This document shows, in pieces, positions 43,281 through 51,306 of a stretch of 64,000 bases of DNA. Source of the stretch: Humibacillus sp. DSM 29435 (GTDB taxonomy: Bacteria > Actinomycetota > Actinomycetes > Actinomycetales > Dermatophilaceae); assembly GCF_001758225.1 (NCBI RefSeq), contig NZ_MAST01000009.1:124001-188000 (forward strand). The letters run 5' to 3'. Numbering within the stretch: the stretch's first letter is position 1; every line of letters starts with the position of its first letter. A program made the translations under genes and the position numbers. A model generated the notes under the pieces. It was not told the origin of the DNA, made no database searches, and worked only from the letters and a program-made list of their open reading frames with translations.

Positions 43281-44486
43281 ATGCCGGGGAGCACAGGCCC
43301 AGTCAGCCCGCACTGGGGTGTCGGCGCGCGACCTCTGCGCGCCACCGAGATCTCGCCCCACGAGCTGGCCGTCTATGAGCACGTTCTCTTCACCGACACC
43401 TGGTCGCTCGAGAGCGTCGGCGACGTCCTGGTCGCCAACGACGCGGATGACACCGGCGACGCGGGTGACACCGCAGAGACACGCGGAACTGACCGCGCTG
43501 CGGCCGTCCTGGCGTCCCTGGTCGAGCGCAACCTGCTGCGCCCCTCTCAGCAGGACGAGAGCCGGCTGGTGCCCTCGTCGCCCCTTGTGGGGCTGGGTCG
43601 GGTCGCGAGCGCGGCCGAGCAGGATCTGTTGGAGCGCACGCAGTACGCGCACCATCTGCGGATGCTGACCAGCTCGCTGATGGAACGCTTCGAGGAGCAG
43701 CGCTCGGCCCGTAGCGCCGAGGGCTACGAGGTGCTCAGTGGCCGTGATGCCACGGTTACCCGGGTGAGTGAGCTGTTGCGCGGTGCACGGTCGAGCGTCG
43801 ACACCGTGGTGACGACCCCACCCAGCGAGCGAGCGCTCGAGCAGGCTCGGATCGGTGACCTGACCCTGCTCGAACGCGGGATCGCTGCGCGAGGCCTCTA
43901 CCTCGAGAGCCATCGGCGGCAGTCGCCCCGGCTGCGGGACCACCTCACGTGGCTGTCGGGGCTCGGCGCCCAGGTTCGGGTCGCGGGGATGCTGCCAGTG
44001 CGGTTCATGCTGATCGACCGCGCGGTGGCGGTGGTGGCGGTGCGAGCCGATGACAGCTCGCCCGGGGCGGTCATCGTGCACACGGAGGGTCTGGTGCACC
44101 TGACGAGCGCCCTCTTCGAGATGGTCTGGGAGTCGGCGGTCGATGTCGCTGACCTCGACGTTCGGTCTCGGGGCCGGACCGGCGGCGGGCCATCCGGCAG
44201 TGCATCCAGAGCGGCATCCGGAGGGGCCTCCGGCGATGCCGCGGGCGGGTCAGATCGTGCGGCTGACCGTCCCTCGCAGAGCCCGGCGACGGAGGTGGTG
44301 CTGGGCGAGCTCGAGATCGCCGTGCTGCGCCTGATGGCCAAGGGCAACAAGGACCTCGCCGTCAGCCGTCGGACCGGGTTGTCGGTGCGGTCGGTGCGCC
44401 GCCTCGTCGCCACCCTCAGCGAGCAGGTGGGCGCCGAGAGTCGTTTCGAGCTGGCGTTGCGCTGCCGCGAACGGGGCCTCATCTGA
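43281..44486 (+). CDS. LuxR-type HTH regulator with TrmB-like N-terminus
   Basis: 401 residues from the ATG at 43281 (GGAAGGA ribosome-binding site). Residues about 15-110 look like a TrmB-type winged helix (SPHELAVYEHVLFTDTWSLE). About 130-300 resembles the PLD-like/effector part seen behind such domains (GIAARGLYLESHRRQSPRL, MLPVRFMLIDRAVAVVAVR). A Gly/Ser-rich linker follows, and residues 335-401 are a LuxR HTH (GELEIAVLRLMAKGNKD, LSVRSVRRLVATLSEQVG). No receiver domain is present, so it is probably a ligand-sensing solo regulator. The divergent peptide gene suggests autoregulation or peptide sensing; this is inference. Confidence 0.82.
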   Translation: MPGSTGPVSPHWGVGARPLRATEISPHELAVYEHVLFTDTWSLESVGDVLVANDADDTGDAGDTAETRGTDRAAAVLASLVERNLLRPSQQDESRLVPSSPLVGLGRVASAAEQDLLERTQYAHHLRMLTSSLMERFEEQRSARSAEGYEVLSGRDATVTRVSELLRGARSSVDTVVTTPPSERALEQARIGDLTLLERGIAARGLYLESHRRQSPRLRDHLTWLSGLGAQVRVAGMLPVRFMLIDRAVAVVAVRADDSSPGAVIVHTEGLVHLTSALFEMVWESAVDVADLDVRSRGRTGGGPSGSASRAASGGASGDAAGGSDRAADRPSQSPATEVVLGELEIAVLRLMAKGNKDLAVSRRTGLSVRSVRRLVATLSEQVGAESRFELALRCRERGLI

Positions 44487-44541
44487 ACGGTCTCGGCCAC
44501 AATCGGCGTGAACCCGACGGGGTTCTCGCGATTCTGTTCTG

Positions 44542-45051
44542 ATGGAAGGCATGAGCCCACGCCCGAAGCCCGAGCCCGCACCCCCCGGCAAGGAGTCGGT
44601 GTGGGACTACCCGCGCCCGCCCGCCGTCGAGCCAACGAGCGAGCTCGTCGAGGTGCGCCTCGGCGGAGTGCTCGTGGTGAGCACGCGTGGCGCCCTGCGC
44701 GTGCTCGAGACGAGCCACCCGCCGACGTACTACCTGCCCGAGGCTGACTTCGCCCCGGGGGTGCTTCGGCCGACGGAGGGCTCGACGGTCTGCGAGTGGA
44801 AGGGCCGAGCAGACTACTTCGATGTGGTGGCCGGAGCCGCGACGGCCAAGCGCGCCGGCTGGCACTACCCCGACCCGGTGCCTGGCTACGAGCTTCTTCG
44901 CGGCCACGTGGCCCTGATGCCGGGCCAGATGGGCTCGTGCCAGGTCGACGGCGAGGCGGTGCGGGCTCAGGAGGGCGGCTTCTACGGCGGCTGGATCACC
45001 GACCGGGTCGTCGGCCCGTTCAAGGGCAGTCCCGGCAGCTGGGGCTGGTGA
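44542..45051 (+). CDS. DUF427 domain protein
   Basis: 169 residues. The DUF427 core runs from about residue 35 with VRLGGVLVVSTRGALRVLET, PTYYLPEADFAPGVLRPTEG and CEWKGRADYFDVVAG, all diagnostic. The C-terminus (ALMPGQMGSCQVDGEAVRAQ) continues the family pattern. The biochemical function is unknown. ATG at 44542 is used; a second ATG three codons on is equally possible. Confidence 0.88.
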   Translation: MEGMSPRPKPEPAPPGKESVWDYPRPPAVEPTSELVEVRLGGVLVVSTRGALRVLETSHPPTYYLPEADFAPGVLRPTEGSTVCEWKGRADYFDVVAGAATAKRAGWHYPDPVPGYELLRGHVALMPGQMGSCQVDGEAVRAQEGGFYGGWITDRVVGPFKGSPGSWGW

Positions 45052-45109
45052 CCGCTGCACGCGACGGGCACCATGGTCACCGAAGTGGTTCCGGCGAGAA
45101 GGGCAAACC

Positions 45110-46033
45110 ATGCGGCTGACGATAATCGGTACCGGCGCGATCGGCGGCTACTTCGGCGGCCGCCTGGCGGCATCCGGACACGACGTGACGTTCGTGGCCC
45201 GGGGTGAGCACCTCGCCGCGCTACGTCGCGACGGGCTCCGGGTCGAGAGCCATCTCGGTGACGTGGTGCTCGACCACGTGACTGCGACCGACGACGCCTC
45301 GGGCATCGGCCCGGTCGATGTGGTGCTGGTGGCGGTCAAGACGTGGCAGCTCGCCGACGTGCTGCCGATGCTGCCCTCGTTGGTGGGCGAGCACACGGCC
45401 GTCGTCACGACGCAGAACGGGGTGGAGGCTCCCGACCGGGTCGCGGGGGTCGTGGGCCGCGAGGCTGTGCTGCCGGGGGTCGCGAAGATCATCGCCTGGG
45501 TCGAAGGGCCGGGGCGCATCGCCCACCGGGCCGGGGCGGCGACCCTCGCCTTCGCGGAGTGGAACGATGACCCGAGCGAGCGGGTCGCGACACTGCGGGC
45601 GGCGCTGGGCGACGCCTCCGTGGAATCGCCTGTGCCGCAGAACATCTGGGTCGAGCTGTGGTCAAAGATGCTGTTCGTGGTGCCGTTCGGTGAGCTCGGT
45701 GCCGCGCTCGACCTGCCCATCGGTGAGCTGCGCTCGGGCGAGAACACGCGCCTGCTGCTCGAGTGGGCGATGGGTGAGATCGACGGTGTGGCCCGGGCGT
45801 CGGGAGTCGCCCTACCCGACTCGGTCGTCGACGACACGATGGCCTTCGTCGACGCCATGCCGGCCGAGGCCACATCGTCGCTGCAGCGCGACCTACTGGG
45901 AGGCCGTCCGTCCGAGCTCGACGCATGGACCGGTGATGTCGTGCGGCTCGGCACCGCCCTCGGCGTCGACGTGCAGCTGCACCGGCTGCTCTACGAGGTG
46001 CTCAGACGGCGGCATCCGAACGCGTTGCCCTGA
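45110..46033 (+). CDS. panE: 2-dehydropantoate 2-reductase family protein
   Basis: 307 residues. The N-terminal NADP-binding motif is IIGTGAIGGYFGGRLAASG. VVLVAVKTWQLADVLPML and VVTTQNGVEAPD are typical of the ApbA/PanE family, and ELWSKMLFVVPFG carries the conserved Lys. The enzyme reduces ketopantoate to pantoate for pantothenate and CoA, though many PanE-like proteins act on other 2-keto acids and no other pan gene is near. Its 3' end overlaps that of the convergent reductase gene by 32 bp. Confidence 0.87.
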   Translation: MRLTIIGTGAIGGYFGGRLAASGHDVTFVARGEHLAALRRDGLRVESHLGDVVLDHVTATDDASGIGPVDVVLVAVKTWQLADVLPMLPSLVGEHTAVVTTQNGVEAPDRVAGVVGREAVLPGVAKIIAWVEGPGRIAHRAGAATLAFAEWNDDPSERVATLRAALGDASVESPVPQNIWVELWSKMLFVVPFGELGAALDLPIGELRSGENTRLLLEWAMGEIDGVARASGVALPDSVVDDTMAFVDAMPAEATSSLQRDLLGGRPSELDAWTGDVVRLGTALGVDVQLHRLLYEVLRRRHPNALP

Positions 46034-47033
46034 GCTCGCGGAGGGCGGCGACAGCGGCATCCGCGTCGGCCGTGATGAGGCTCATGTTGACCATCGCCGC
46101 GACCCTCGCCCCCGAGGCGGCCGCCGTGATGACCTGCGCTACGGGATCGGTGACGTTGCCGACGGCCCACACCCCGGCGACCTCGGTCGCGCCCATGGCG
46201 TCGGTCGGCAGGTGGGTGCCCATGCTGACGCCCATCATGTCCCACGACCGCGCCACCAGACCGAGGCCTTCGAGGCCGTCGAGACGCGCGGAGACCGGGG
46301 CGCCGACCACGACCGCACTGACGGCCACGGTCGACCCGTCATCGGCGTGGATGCCGTTGAGCCGGGTGCCGTCGCCCGCCACCGCCACGGCGCGGGCGGT
46401 CACTACGGTGACACCCAGGGCCTCGAGCTGTTCGCGTTGCGCGTTGTCGAGCGGCGCGTCGTGCTCGACGTAGGTTAGGTGGTCGGTCCACTGGCTCCAC
46501 ATCAGCGCCTGAAGCGCCGACGCGGGGCCGACACCGATGACGGCGACACGTCGGCCGCGCACCTCGTAGCCGTGGCAGTAGGGGCAGTGCAGCACTCCGG
46601 TGCCCCAGTGCTCGGCCAAACCGTCGATCTCGGGCAGCTCGTCACGCAGGCCGGTCGCGACGACGAGTCGCCGAGCCGACACGTCGCCCCCGGCAGCGAG
46701 CGTCACGACGAAACCGTCGCCCTCGGCGCGCGCCGACGACACCTCGTCACTCACGACCGCGTTGCCGTACTTCTCCACATCGGCCCGGCCGAGGCGCAGC
46801 AGCTCGAGCGGCGCCACCCCGTCGCGGGTCAGGTAGTTGTGCGCCTCGGCGGCGGGGGCGTTGCGCGGCTGGCCGCTGTCAACGACGAGCACGCTTCGCA
46901 GGGCGCGGCCGAGGGTCAGCGCGGTGCTCAGGCCGCCGGCCCCGCCGCCGATGACGACCACGTCGTAGCTCGAAGTGGATGCCGCTGGGCGGGGGTCTTG
47001 GTGGAGGGTGGGGTCGGGGTGGTGGGAGGTCAT
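46002..47033 (-). CDS. Thioredoxin-reductase-like FAD/NAD(P) oxidoreductase
   Basis: 343 residues. VVVIGGGAGGLSTALTLGRA is the FAD motif. GVLHCPYCHGYEVRGRRVAV holds the redox-active CxxC followed by the NAD(P) domain, and GVWAVGNVTDPVAQVITAAA is the C-terminal FAD motif. Stand-alone enzymes of this group often oxidise a dithiol, as in gliotoxin/holomycin-type disulfide formation, or reduce thioredoxin. GAAGGA precedes the start. It is divergent from an XRE-cupin regulator that may control it. Confidence 0.9.
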   Translation of the reverse strand: MTSHHPDPTLHQDPRPAASTSSYDVVVIGGGAGGLSTALTLGRALRSVLVVDSGQPRNAPAAEAHNYLTRDGVAPLELLRLGRADVEKYGNAVVSDEVSSARAEGDGFVVTLAAGGDVSARRLVVATGLRDELPEIDGLAEHWGTGVLHCPYCHGYEVRGRRVAVIGVGPASALQALMWSQWTDHLTYVEHDAPLDNAQREQLEALGVTVVTARAVAVAGDGTRLNGIHADDGSTVAVSAVVVGAPVSARLDGLEGLGLVARSWDMMGVSMGTHLPTDAMGATEVAGVWAVGNVTDPVAQVITAAASGARVAAMVNMSLITADADAAVAALRELRATRSDAAV

Positions 47034-47172
47034 CTCGTGTTCCTTCGTTCTGGGGCGCCTCGTTCTCGGGCGGCTCGTGGTGGCGTTGGTCGCTGCCGTG
47101 CATCGTCACCCCGCTGAAGCGCTTCTGGCAAGAAGTGTTGCCGAAACAGCGAACACACCCGAGGATGGCGGG

Positions 47173-47823
47173 ATGCACGAGAACCAGGCCGGGCGAGCCT
47201 CCGAGACCGCCGTCGGCGTCCCCGTCGGCACCCCTGTCAGCACCCCTGTCAGTACTGCTGAAACCCTTGCTGCGGTAGGTCCGCGCCTGCGGGCGCTGCG
47301 TCAGAAACGCGGGGTGACCCTGGCCGACCTCGCCGAGGCGACCGGCATCTCGGTCAGCACGCTCTCGCGTCTCGAGTCGGGGCAGCGGCGAGCGACCCTG
47401 CAGCTGTTGCTTCCTCTGGCCCAGGCCCACCGGGTTCCTCTCGACGACCTCGTGGGCGCGCCCCCGACGGGCGATCCGCGGATGCACCTCAAGCCGGTGG
47501 AACGTCACGGTCGCACCTACGTTCCCCTCACCCAGATGCCGGGTCCGCTCCAGGCCTTCAAGCTCGTCATTCGTCCTGGGCAGAGCCGAGCCGAGCCGAA
47601 CCCTCGGGCCCACGAGGGGTTCGAGTGGCTCTATGTGCTGAGCGGTCGGCTGCGGCTCGTGCTGGGCGAGCACGACGTCGTGATGGGCAGCGGCGAGGCG
47701 GCCGAGTTCGACACCAGGGTGCCGCACTGGTTCGCCTGTGCCGACGACCGCCCGGTCGAATGCCTCTGCCTCTTCGGCAAGCAGGGTGAGCGGGTACACC
47801 TCACTGCTCGGCCCCGGCGCTGA
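47173..47823 (+). CDS. XRE-family regulator with C-terminal cupin domain
   Basis: 216 residues from the ATG at 47173. The HTH (about 36-95) is LRALRQKRGVTLADLAEATG with STLSRLESGQR. The cupin domain (about 120-210) has HEGFEWLYVLSGRLRLVLGE and GEAAEFDTRVPHWFACADD. Such proteins bind DNA and a small ligand or metal. A short Val/Thr/Pro repeat (PVGTPVSTPVSTAE) lies ahead of the HTH. The 139-bp gap to the divergent flavin reductase is a probable shared operator region. Confidence 0.9.
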   Translation: MHENQAGRASETAVGVPVGTPVSTPVSTAETLAAVGPRLRALRQKRGVTLADLAEATGISVSTLSRLESGQRRATLQLLLPLAQAHRVPLDDLVGAPPTGDPRMHLKPVERHGRTYVPLTQMPGPLQAFKLVIRPGQSRAEPNPRAHEGFEWLYVLSGRLRLVLGEHDVVMGSGEAAEFDTRVPHWFACADDRPVECLCLFGKQGERVHLTARPRR

Positions 47824-48026
47824 CAGCAGGCACGAGGGCCACCTGAAGCATCGGAACATCGGCCCGGCCTGGCTGGCAGTGGGTCAGCGACATACCCGGA
47901 TCCGACGGGAGTCGAAGCGCTCAGCACGACATGCAGGTGCGCCTCCACGGCCCTTACCGTGATTGCTCTTGCCGGTGCTGACCTGGCGCTGCAGGCTGTA
48001 GCCACCCCGTCCGACCGGAGGCATCC

Positions 48027-48596
48027 ATGGGCAAGCTGATCTACGCGGCCAACACCTCGCTCGACGGCTACGTCGAGGACAAGAGCGGCGCCTTCGACTG
48101 GTCCGTGCCCGACGAAGAGGTGCACGCGTTCTGGAACGAGCACGAGCGACGCATCGGCACCTCGCTCTACGGCCGCCGCATGTACGACACGATGCGCGTC
48201 TGGGAGAACGACGACTGGTTGACGAACGAGCCGGCGGTCGTTCGCGACTACGCCGAGGTCTGGCGCGACGCCGACAAGGTCGTCTACTCCTCGACGCTCG
48301 AACGGGTGTCGACGGCGCGCACGAGGATCGAGCGGCAGTTCGAGCCCGAGACGGTGCGACGGCTCAAGGAGGCGTCCAGCTCCGACCTGAGCATCGGCGG
48401 CGCGACCCTCGCCGCGCAGGCGTTTCGGCACGGGTTGGTCGACGAGTGCGTGCTGCTCCTGAGCCCAGTGCTCGTGGGCGGCGGCAAGCCGGCGCTGCCC
48501 AGCAGCGTACGACTCGACCTCGAGCTGCTGGACCATCGAAGGTTCGGCAATGGCGTGATCTACGTGCGCCACTCGATACGAAACGTACCTTCCTGA
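48027..48596 (+). CDS. Dihydrofolate reductase-like (RibD C-terminal domain) protein
   Basis: 189 residues with a CCGGAGG ribosome-binding site. MGKLIYAANTSLDGYVEDKS opens the RibD-C/DHFR-like group, GTSLYGRRMYDTM is the conserved nucleotide-fold segment, and LSIGGATLAAQAFRHGLVDE matches the NADPH-binding glycine motif. Proteins of this kind occur singly throughout actinomycetes and mostly have no proven substrate. There is no riboflavin gene nearby. Confidence 0.88.
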   Translation: MGKLIYAANTSLDGYVEDKSGAFDWSVPDEEVHAFWNEHERRIGTSLYGRRMYDTMRVWENDDWLTNEPAVVRDYAEVWRDADKVVYSSTLERVSTARTRIERQFEPETVRRLKEASSSDLSIGGATLAAQAFRHGLVDECVLLLSPVLVGGGKPALPSSVRLDLELLDHRRFGNGVIYVRHSIRNVPS

Positions 48597-48649
48597 GCGG
48601 CACGCGACGCCACGCGACGCCTTCCTCCGGCCGTAGCGGGGGCCGCCGG

Positions 48650-48677
48650 TTGACCTCGCTCCGCTGAATCCAATAAT
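48650..48677 (+). promoter_or_regulatory. Predicted promoter of the kinase/dehydrogenase/DeoR operon
   Basis: TTGACC at 48650-48655, a 16-bp spacer and AATAAT at 48672-48677 in an AT-rich island before the GTG of the FGGY kinase at 48722. The -10 lies inside the first copy of a direct repeat, so binding there would block the polymerase. Confidence 0.55.
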
Positions 48678-48702
48678 CTCCATTCAGATCCAATATTCTC
48701 CA
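48668..48702 (+). promoter_or_regulatory. Tandem operator repeat, candidate DeoR-family site
   Basis: ATCCAATAATCTCCA at 48668-48682 is repeated as ATCCAATATTCTCCA at 48688-48702, 14 of 15 bases identical and exactly 20 bp apart, two helical turns. It covers the predicted -10 and start of the operon whose last gene encodes a DeoR-type regulator. Confidence 0.6.
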
Positions 48703-48721
48703 ACAAATCTGGGCGGTAGGG

Positions 48722-50137
48722 GTGGCGGTGGGCCGGGAGCTGTTGGCAGGGCTCGATGTGGGCACGACCTCGTCCAAGGCCCTGCTCATGACCGCCGATG
48801 GCCAGGAGGTTGCGGTCGGGCGGGCACCGACGAGGTGGACCACCACCGAGCTCGGCGCCGAGACGTCGGCGGCGGCGATCCGCGACGGGGCTCGGCGGGC
48901 TCTCGCGGATGCCGTTGCGGCAGTGCCCGGTGACCGGGTCGTCGGGCTGGGGGTGACCTCCATGGCGGAGTCGGGGGTTCTCGTCGGAGCCGATGATGCG
49001 CCGGTGGCGCCGGTCATCGCCTGGCATGACCATCGCGACGCCGAGCAGCTGCGCGACCTGGTGAAGCAGCTGGGTGGTGAGCAGTTCTCGATACGAACCG
49101 GGCTGCCGTTGTGGACGCAGTGGAGCCTGACCAAGCATCGCTGGCTCGTCGACCACGTCCCCGGGGCGCGGGGTGCGGTGCGGCGCTACAACATCGCCGA
49201 GTGGGTGGCCCGCAGCCTGGGGGCACGACCGGTCACCGAGCTGTCCCTCGCTTCGCGCACGGGCTGGCTCGACCTCGCCACCGCCCGCCCGTGGGCTGAG
49301 TCGATGGCGTGGTCCGGAGCGCCGGAGCGCCTTCTCGGCGAGCTCGTCAGGGCAGGCACTGCGGTGGGCACCGCCGTCTGCCACGGCAACCTCGCCGCGG
49401 TCAACGGCGCCACGCTGACCATCGCGGGCCATGACCACCAAGCAGCCGTGGTCGGCGTGGGCAGCACCGGCGCCGGTGACGAGCTCGACTCGTGCGGCAC
49501 TGCCGAGGCCTTCGTGCGTACCGTCGAGGCGGGGCTGGGCCCCGACGCGATCGCGGTGCTGACGAGGGCGGGCGTCACGGTGGGGTGGCACGTCATCGAC
49601 AACCGCTGGAGCCTGCTGGGGGCGACCCAGGGCGGTCTCATCCTCGGCCGAGTTCTCTCGCATCTCGGCGTCGACCGCGCCGGCCTGGCCACTCTCGATG
49701 CTGCCGCCCTGTCTGCAACCGACGACCCGGCGTCTCTGCAGGTCGCCGACGACGCCGACGTGGTGATCGCGCCGGGCGCCGACCCGGGTCAGGTGTGGCG
49801 GGCCGCCACCGTGCTGGTCACCGCCCAGGCGAGGCGGCTGAGCGACACCCTCGACCGCGCGTCCGGCCCACGACGCGAGCTCGTCGTGGCGGGTGGATGG
49901 ACCAACAGCGCCATGCTGATGGCCGCCAAGGCTGCGGCGTTCGGCCCGCTGCGAACGGCAGTCACCAACGAGGCAGGTGCACGTGGCGCAGCGTTGCTCG
50001 CCGGTCTCGCCGGCGGCGTCTACTCCTCGTACGCCGACCTGCCGAACCACGCCCGACCGGACGGGCCGGCGGCCACGCCCCAGCCTGCCGACGCCAGCCA
50101 CGCCAGCCACGCCACCGTGAGCGGCAGCCGGTCATGA
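48722..50137 (+). CDS. FGGY-family carbohydrate kinase
   Basis: 471 residues, GTG start after GGTAGGG. LLAGLDVGTTSSKALLMTAD is the N-terminal phosphate loop, VTSMAESGVLVGADD and APVIAWHDHRD are family segments, and ELVVAGGWTNSAMLMAAKAA is the C-terminal FGGY signature region. It phosphorylates a sugar or polyol with ATP. The next gene encodes a second sugar kinase and the third a polyol-type dehydrogenase, so the set looks like a catabolic pathway for a sugar alcohol or ketose. The stop overlaps the next start (ATGA). Confidence 0.88.
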   Translation: MAVGRELLAGLDVGTTSSKALLMTADGQEVAVGRAPTRWTTTELGAETSAAAIRDGARRALADAVAAVPGDRVVGLGVTSMAESGVLVGADDAPVAPVIAWHDHRDAEQLRDLVKQLGGEQFSIRTGLPLWTQWSLTKHRWLVDHVPGARGAVRRYNIAEWVARSLGARPVTELSLASRTGWLDLATARPWAESMAWSGAPERLLGELVRAGTAVGTAVCHGNLAAVNGATLTIAGHDHQAAVVGVGSTGAGDELDSCGTAEAFVRTVEAGLGPDAIAVLTRAGVTVGWHVIDNRWSLLGATQGGLILGRVLSHLGVDRAGLATLDAAALSATDDPASLQVADDADVVIAPGADPGQVWRAATVLVTAQARRLSDTLDRASGPRRELVVAGGWTNSAMLMAAKAAAFGPLRTAVTNEAGARGAALLAGLAGGVYSSYADLPNHARPDGPAATPQPADASHASHATVSGSRS

Positions 50138-51306
50138 TCGTCACCCTGACCCTCAACCCCAGCCTCGACCTGACCTACCTCCTCGCCGAGACCGCGGTCG
50201 GGCAGGTCGAGGTGCACCGGGCCACGACGGCGACGATCGAGGCCAGCGGAAAGGGCGTGAACGTCTCGCGCGCCCTGCACGCCAACGGCCGGCGCACCGT
50301 CGCCGTCCTCCCGCTCGGTGGCACCACCGGGCACCACCTCGCCGAGCTGCTGGGCACCGACGGCGTCCCGTTCCGCAGCACCACGCAGCGGTCAGACACC
50401 CGCATCAACACCACGCTCGCTGTCGACGGCGGTCACACGGCGAAGGTGAACGGTCCGGGCGGGCACCTGACGGATGCCGACCTGGCCGCCCTGAAGCGAG
50501 AGGTGGATGCCGCACTGCGCGACGCGGCCACTGCCGACAGTGACCAGGGCGCCCCCGGTGCCGGCGGTGACCAGGGCGCCCCCGGTGCCGGCGGTGACCA
50601 GGGCGCCCCCGGTGCCGACAGTGACCAGGGCGCCCCCGGTGCCGGCGGTGACCAGGGCGCCCCCGGTGCCGGCGGTGACCAGGGCGCCCCCGGTGCCGGC
50701 GGTGACCAAGAGCTGTGGTTGGCGGTCTGCGGATCCCTTCCGCCCGGAGTCGACCCGGCCGTGGTCGGCGAGTTCGTGACGCTCGCGCACGCTCGCGGCG
50801 CCCGCTGCGCCATCGACGCCTCCGGGCCCGCCCTCGCCGCCGCGATCTCGGCCGGGGCCGACCTGCTCGCCCCGAACCGGCTCGAGCTGGCAGAGGTCGC
50901 TGTGGCGGCGACCGCCGCCCAGACCGTCCATGACCTGGCCTCGGTCGCTCTCGACGTCGCTGCGGCCACCGGCGCAGCGCTCCTGGTCAGCCTCGGCAAG
51001 GACGGTGCGCTCTTCACCGACGGCACCGTGGTCATCCACGGCCACGGCCCGGCGCTCACCCCGGTCAACACGGCCGGGGCCGGTGACGCGCTCCTGGCCG
51101 GTTGGCTGGCCGGGGCCTCGGCTCCAGCCGACCGGATGCAGCGCGCGATCCGCTGGGGACGGGCAGCCTGCCTGTCGTCGACCACGGTCGCCGGCCCCGT
51201 TTCCGACCTGCCCCACCCGTCAGCCCTGTCCGACCCCGCCGACCGCTTCACCACGGTGGAGATCGACACCATCCGCCCCCATCCCGCCGGAGGGAACAGA
51301 GCATGA
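50134..51306 (+). CDS. PfkB-family kinase (1-phosphofructokinase/tagatose-6-phosphate kinase type) with collagen-like insert
   Basis: 390 residues. MIVTLTLNPSLDLTYLLAE, IEASGKGVNVSRALHANGR and NGPGGHLTDADL are signatures of the sugar-phosphate PfkB branch. CGSLPPGVDPAVV and PVNTAGAGDALLAGW (catalytic Asp in GAGD) complete the active site. Normal members have about 310-320 residues. The extra length is mostly residues 137-190, six copies of a nine-residue unit (DQGAPGAGG) placed in the loop before the strand leading to GSLPPG. It overlaps both neighbours by ATGA. In the pathway it would form a sugar bisphosphate. Confidence 0.88.
   Translation: MIVTLTLNPSLDLTYLLAETAVGQVEVHRATTATIEASGKGVNVSRALHANGRRTVAVLPLGGTTGHHLAELLGTDGVPFRSTTQRSDTRINTTLAVDGGHTAKVNGPGGHLTDADLAALKREVDAALRDAATADSDQGAPGAGGDQGAPGAGGDQGAPGADSDQGAPGAGGDQGAPGAGGDQGAPGAGGDQELWLAVCGSLPPGVDPAVVGEFVTLAHARGARCAIDASGPALAAAISAGADLLAPNRLELAEVAVAATAAQTVHDLASVALDVAAATGAALLVSLGKDGALFTDGTVVIHGHGPALTPVNTAGAGDALLAGWLAGASAPADRMQRAIRWGRAACLSSTTVAGPVSDLPHPSALSDPADRFTTVEIDTIRPHPAGGNRA
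50542..50703 (+). repeat. Six in-frame 27-bp tandem repeats encoding a Gly-X-Y tract
   Basis: Six units of 27 bp, nearly identical at DNA level; unit 3 ends in GCCGACAGT (Ala-Asp-Ser) in place of GCCGGCGGT (Ala-Gly-Gly). Each unit encodes GAP-GAG-GDQ in collagen-like Gly-X-Y phase, broken once by Asp-Ser. The unit length keeps the reading frame under copy-number change. Confidence 0.95.

Noticed and set aside
48601-48620. CACGCGACGC direct duplication after the RibD-like gene
   Set aside because: Only two short GC-rich copies; no hairpin or operator geometry.
49492-50133. N-terminal extension of the PfkB kinase frame
   Set aside because: Lies inside the FGGY kinase gene and is Arg/Gly-rich; the kinase fold clearly begins at MIVTLTLNPSLD (50134).
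50542-50703. Possible CRISPR array
   Set aside because: The 27-bp units are directly adjacent with no spacers and are in frame within a kinase gene.
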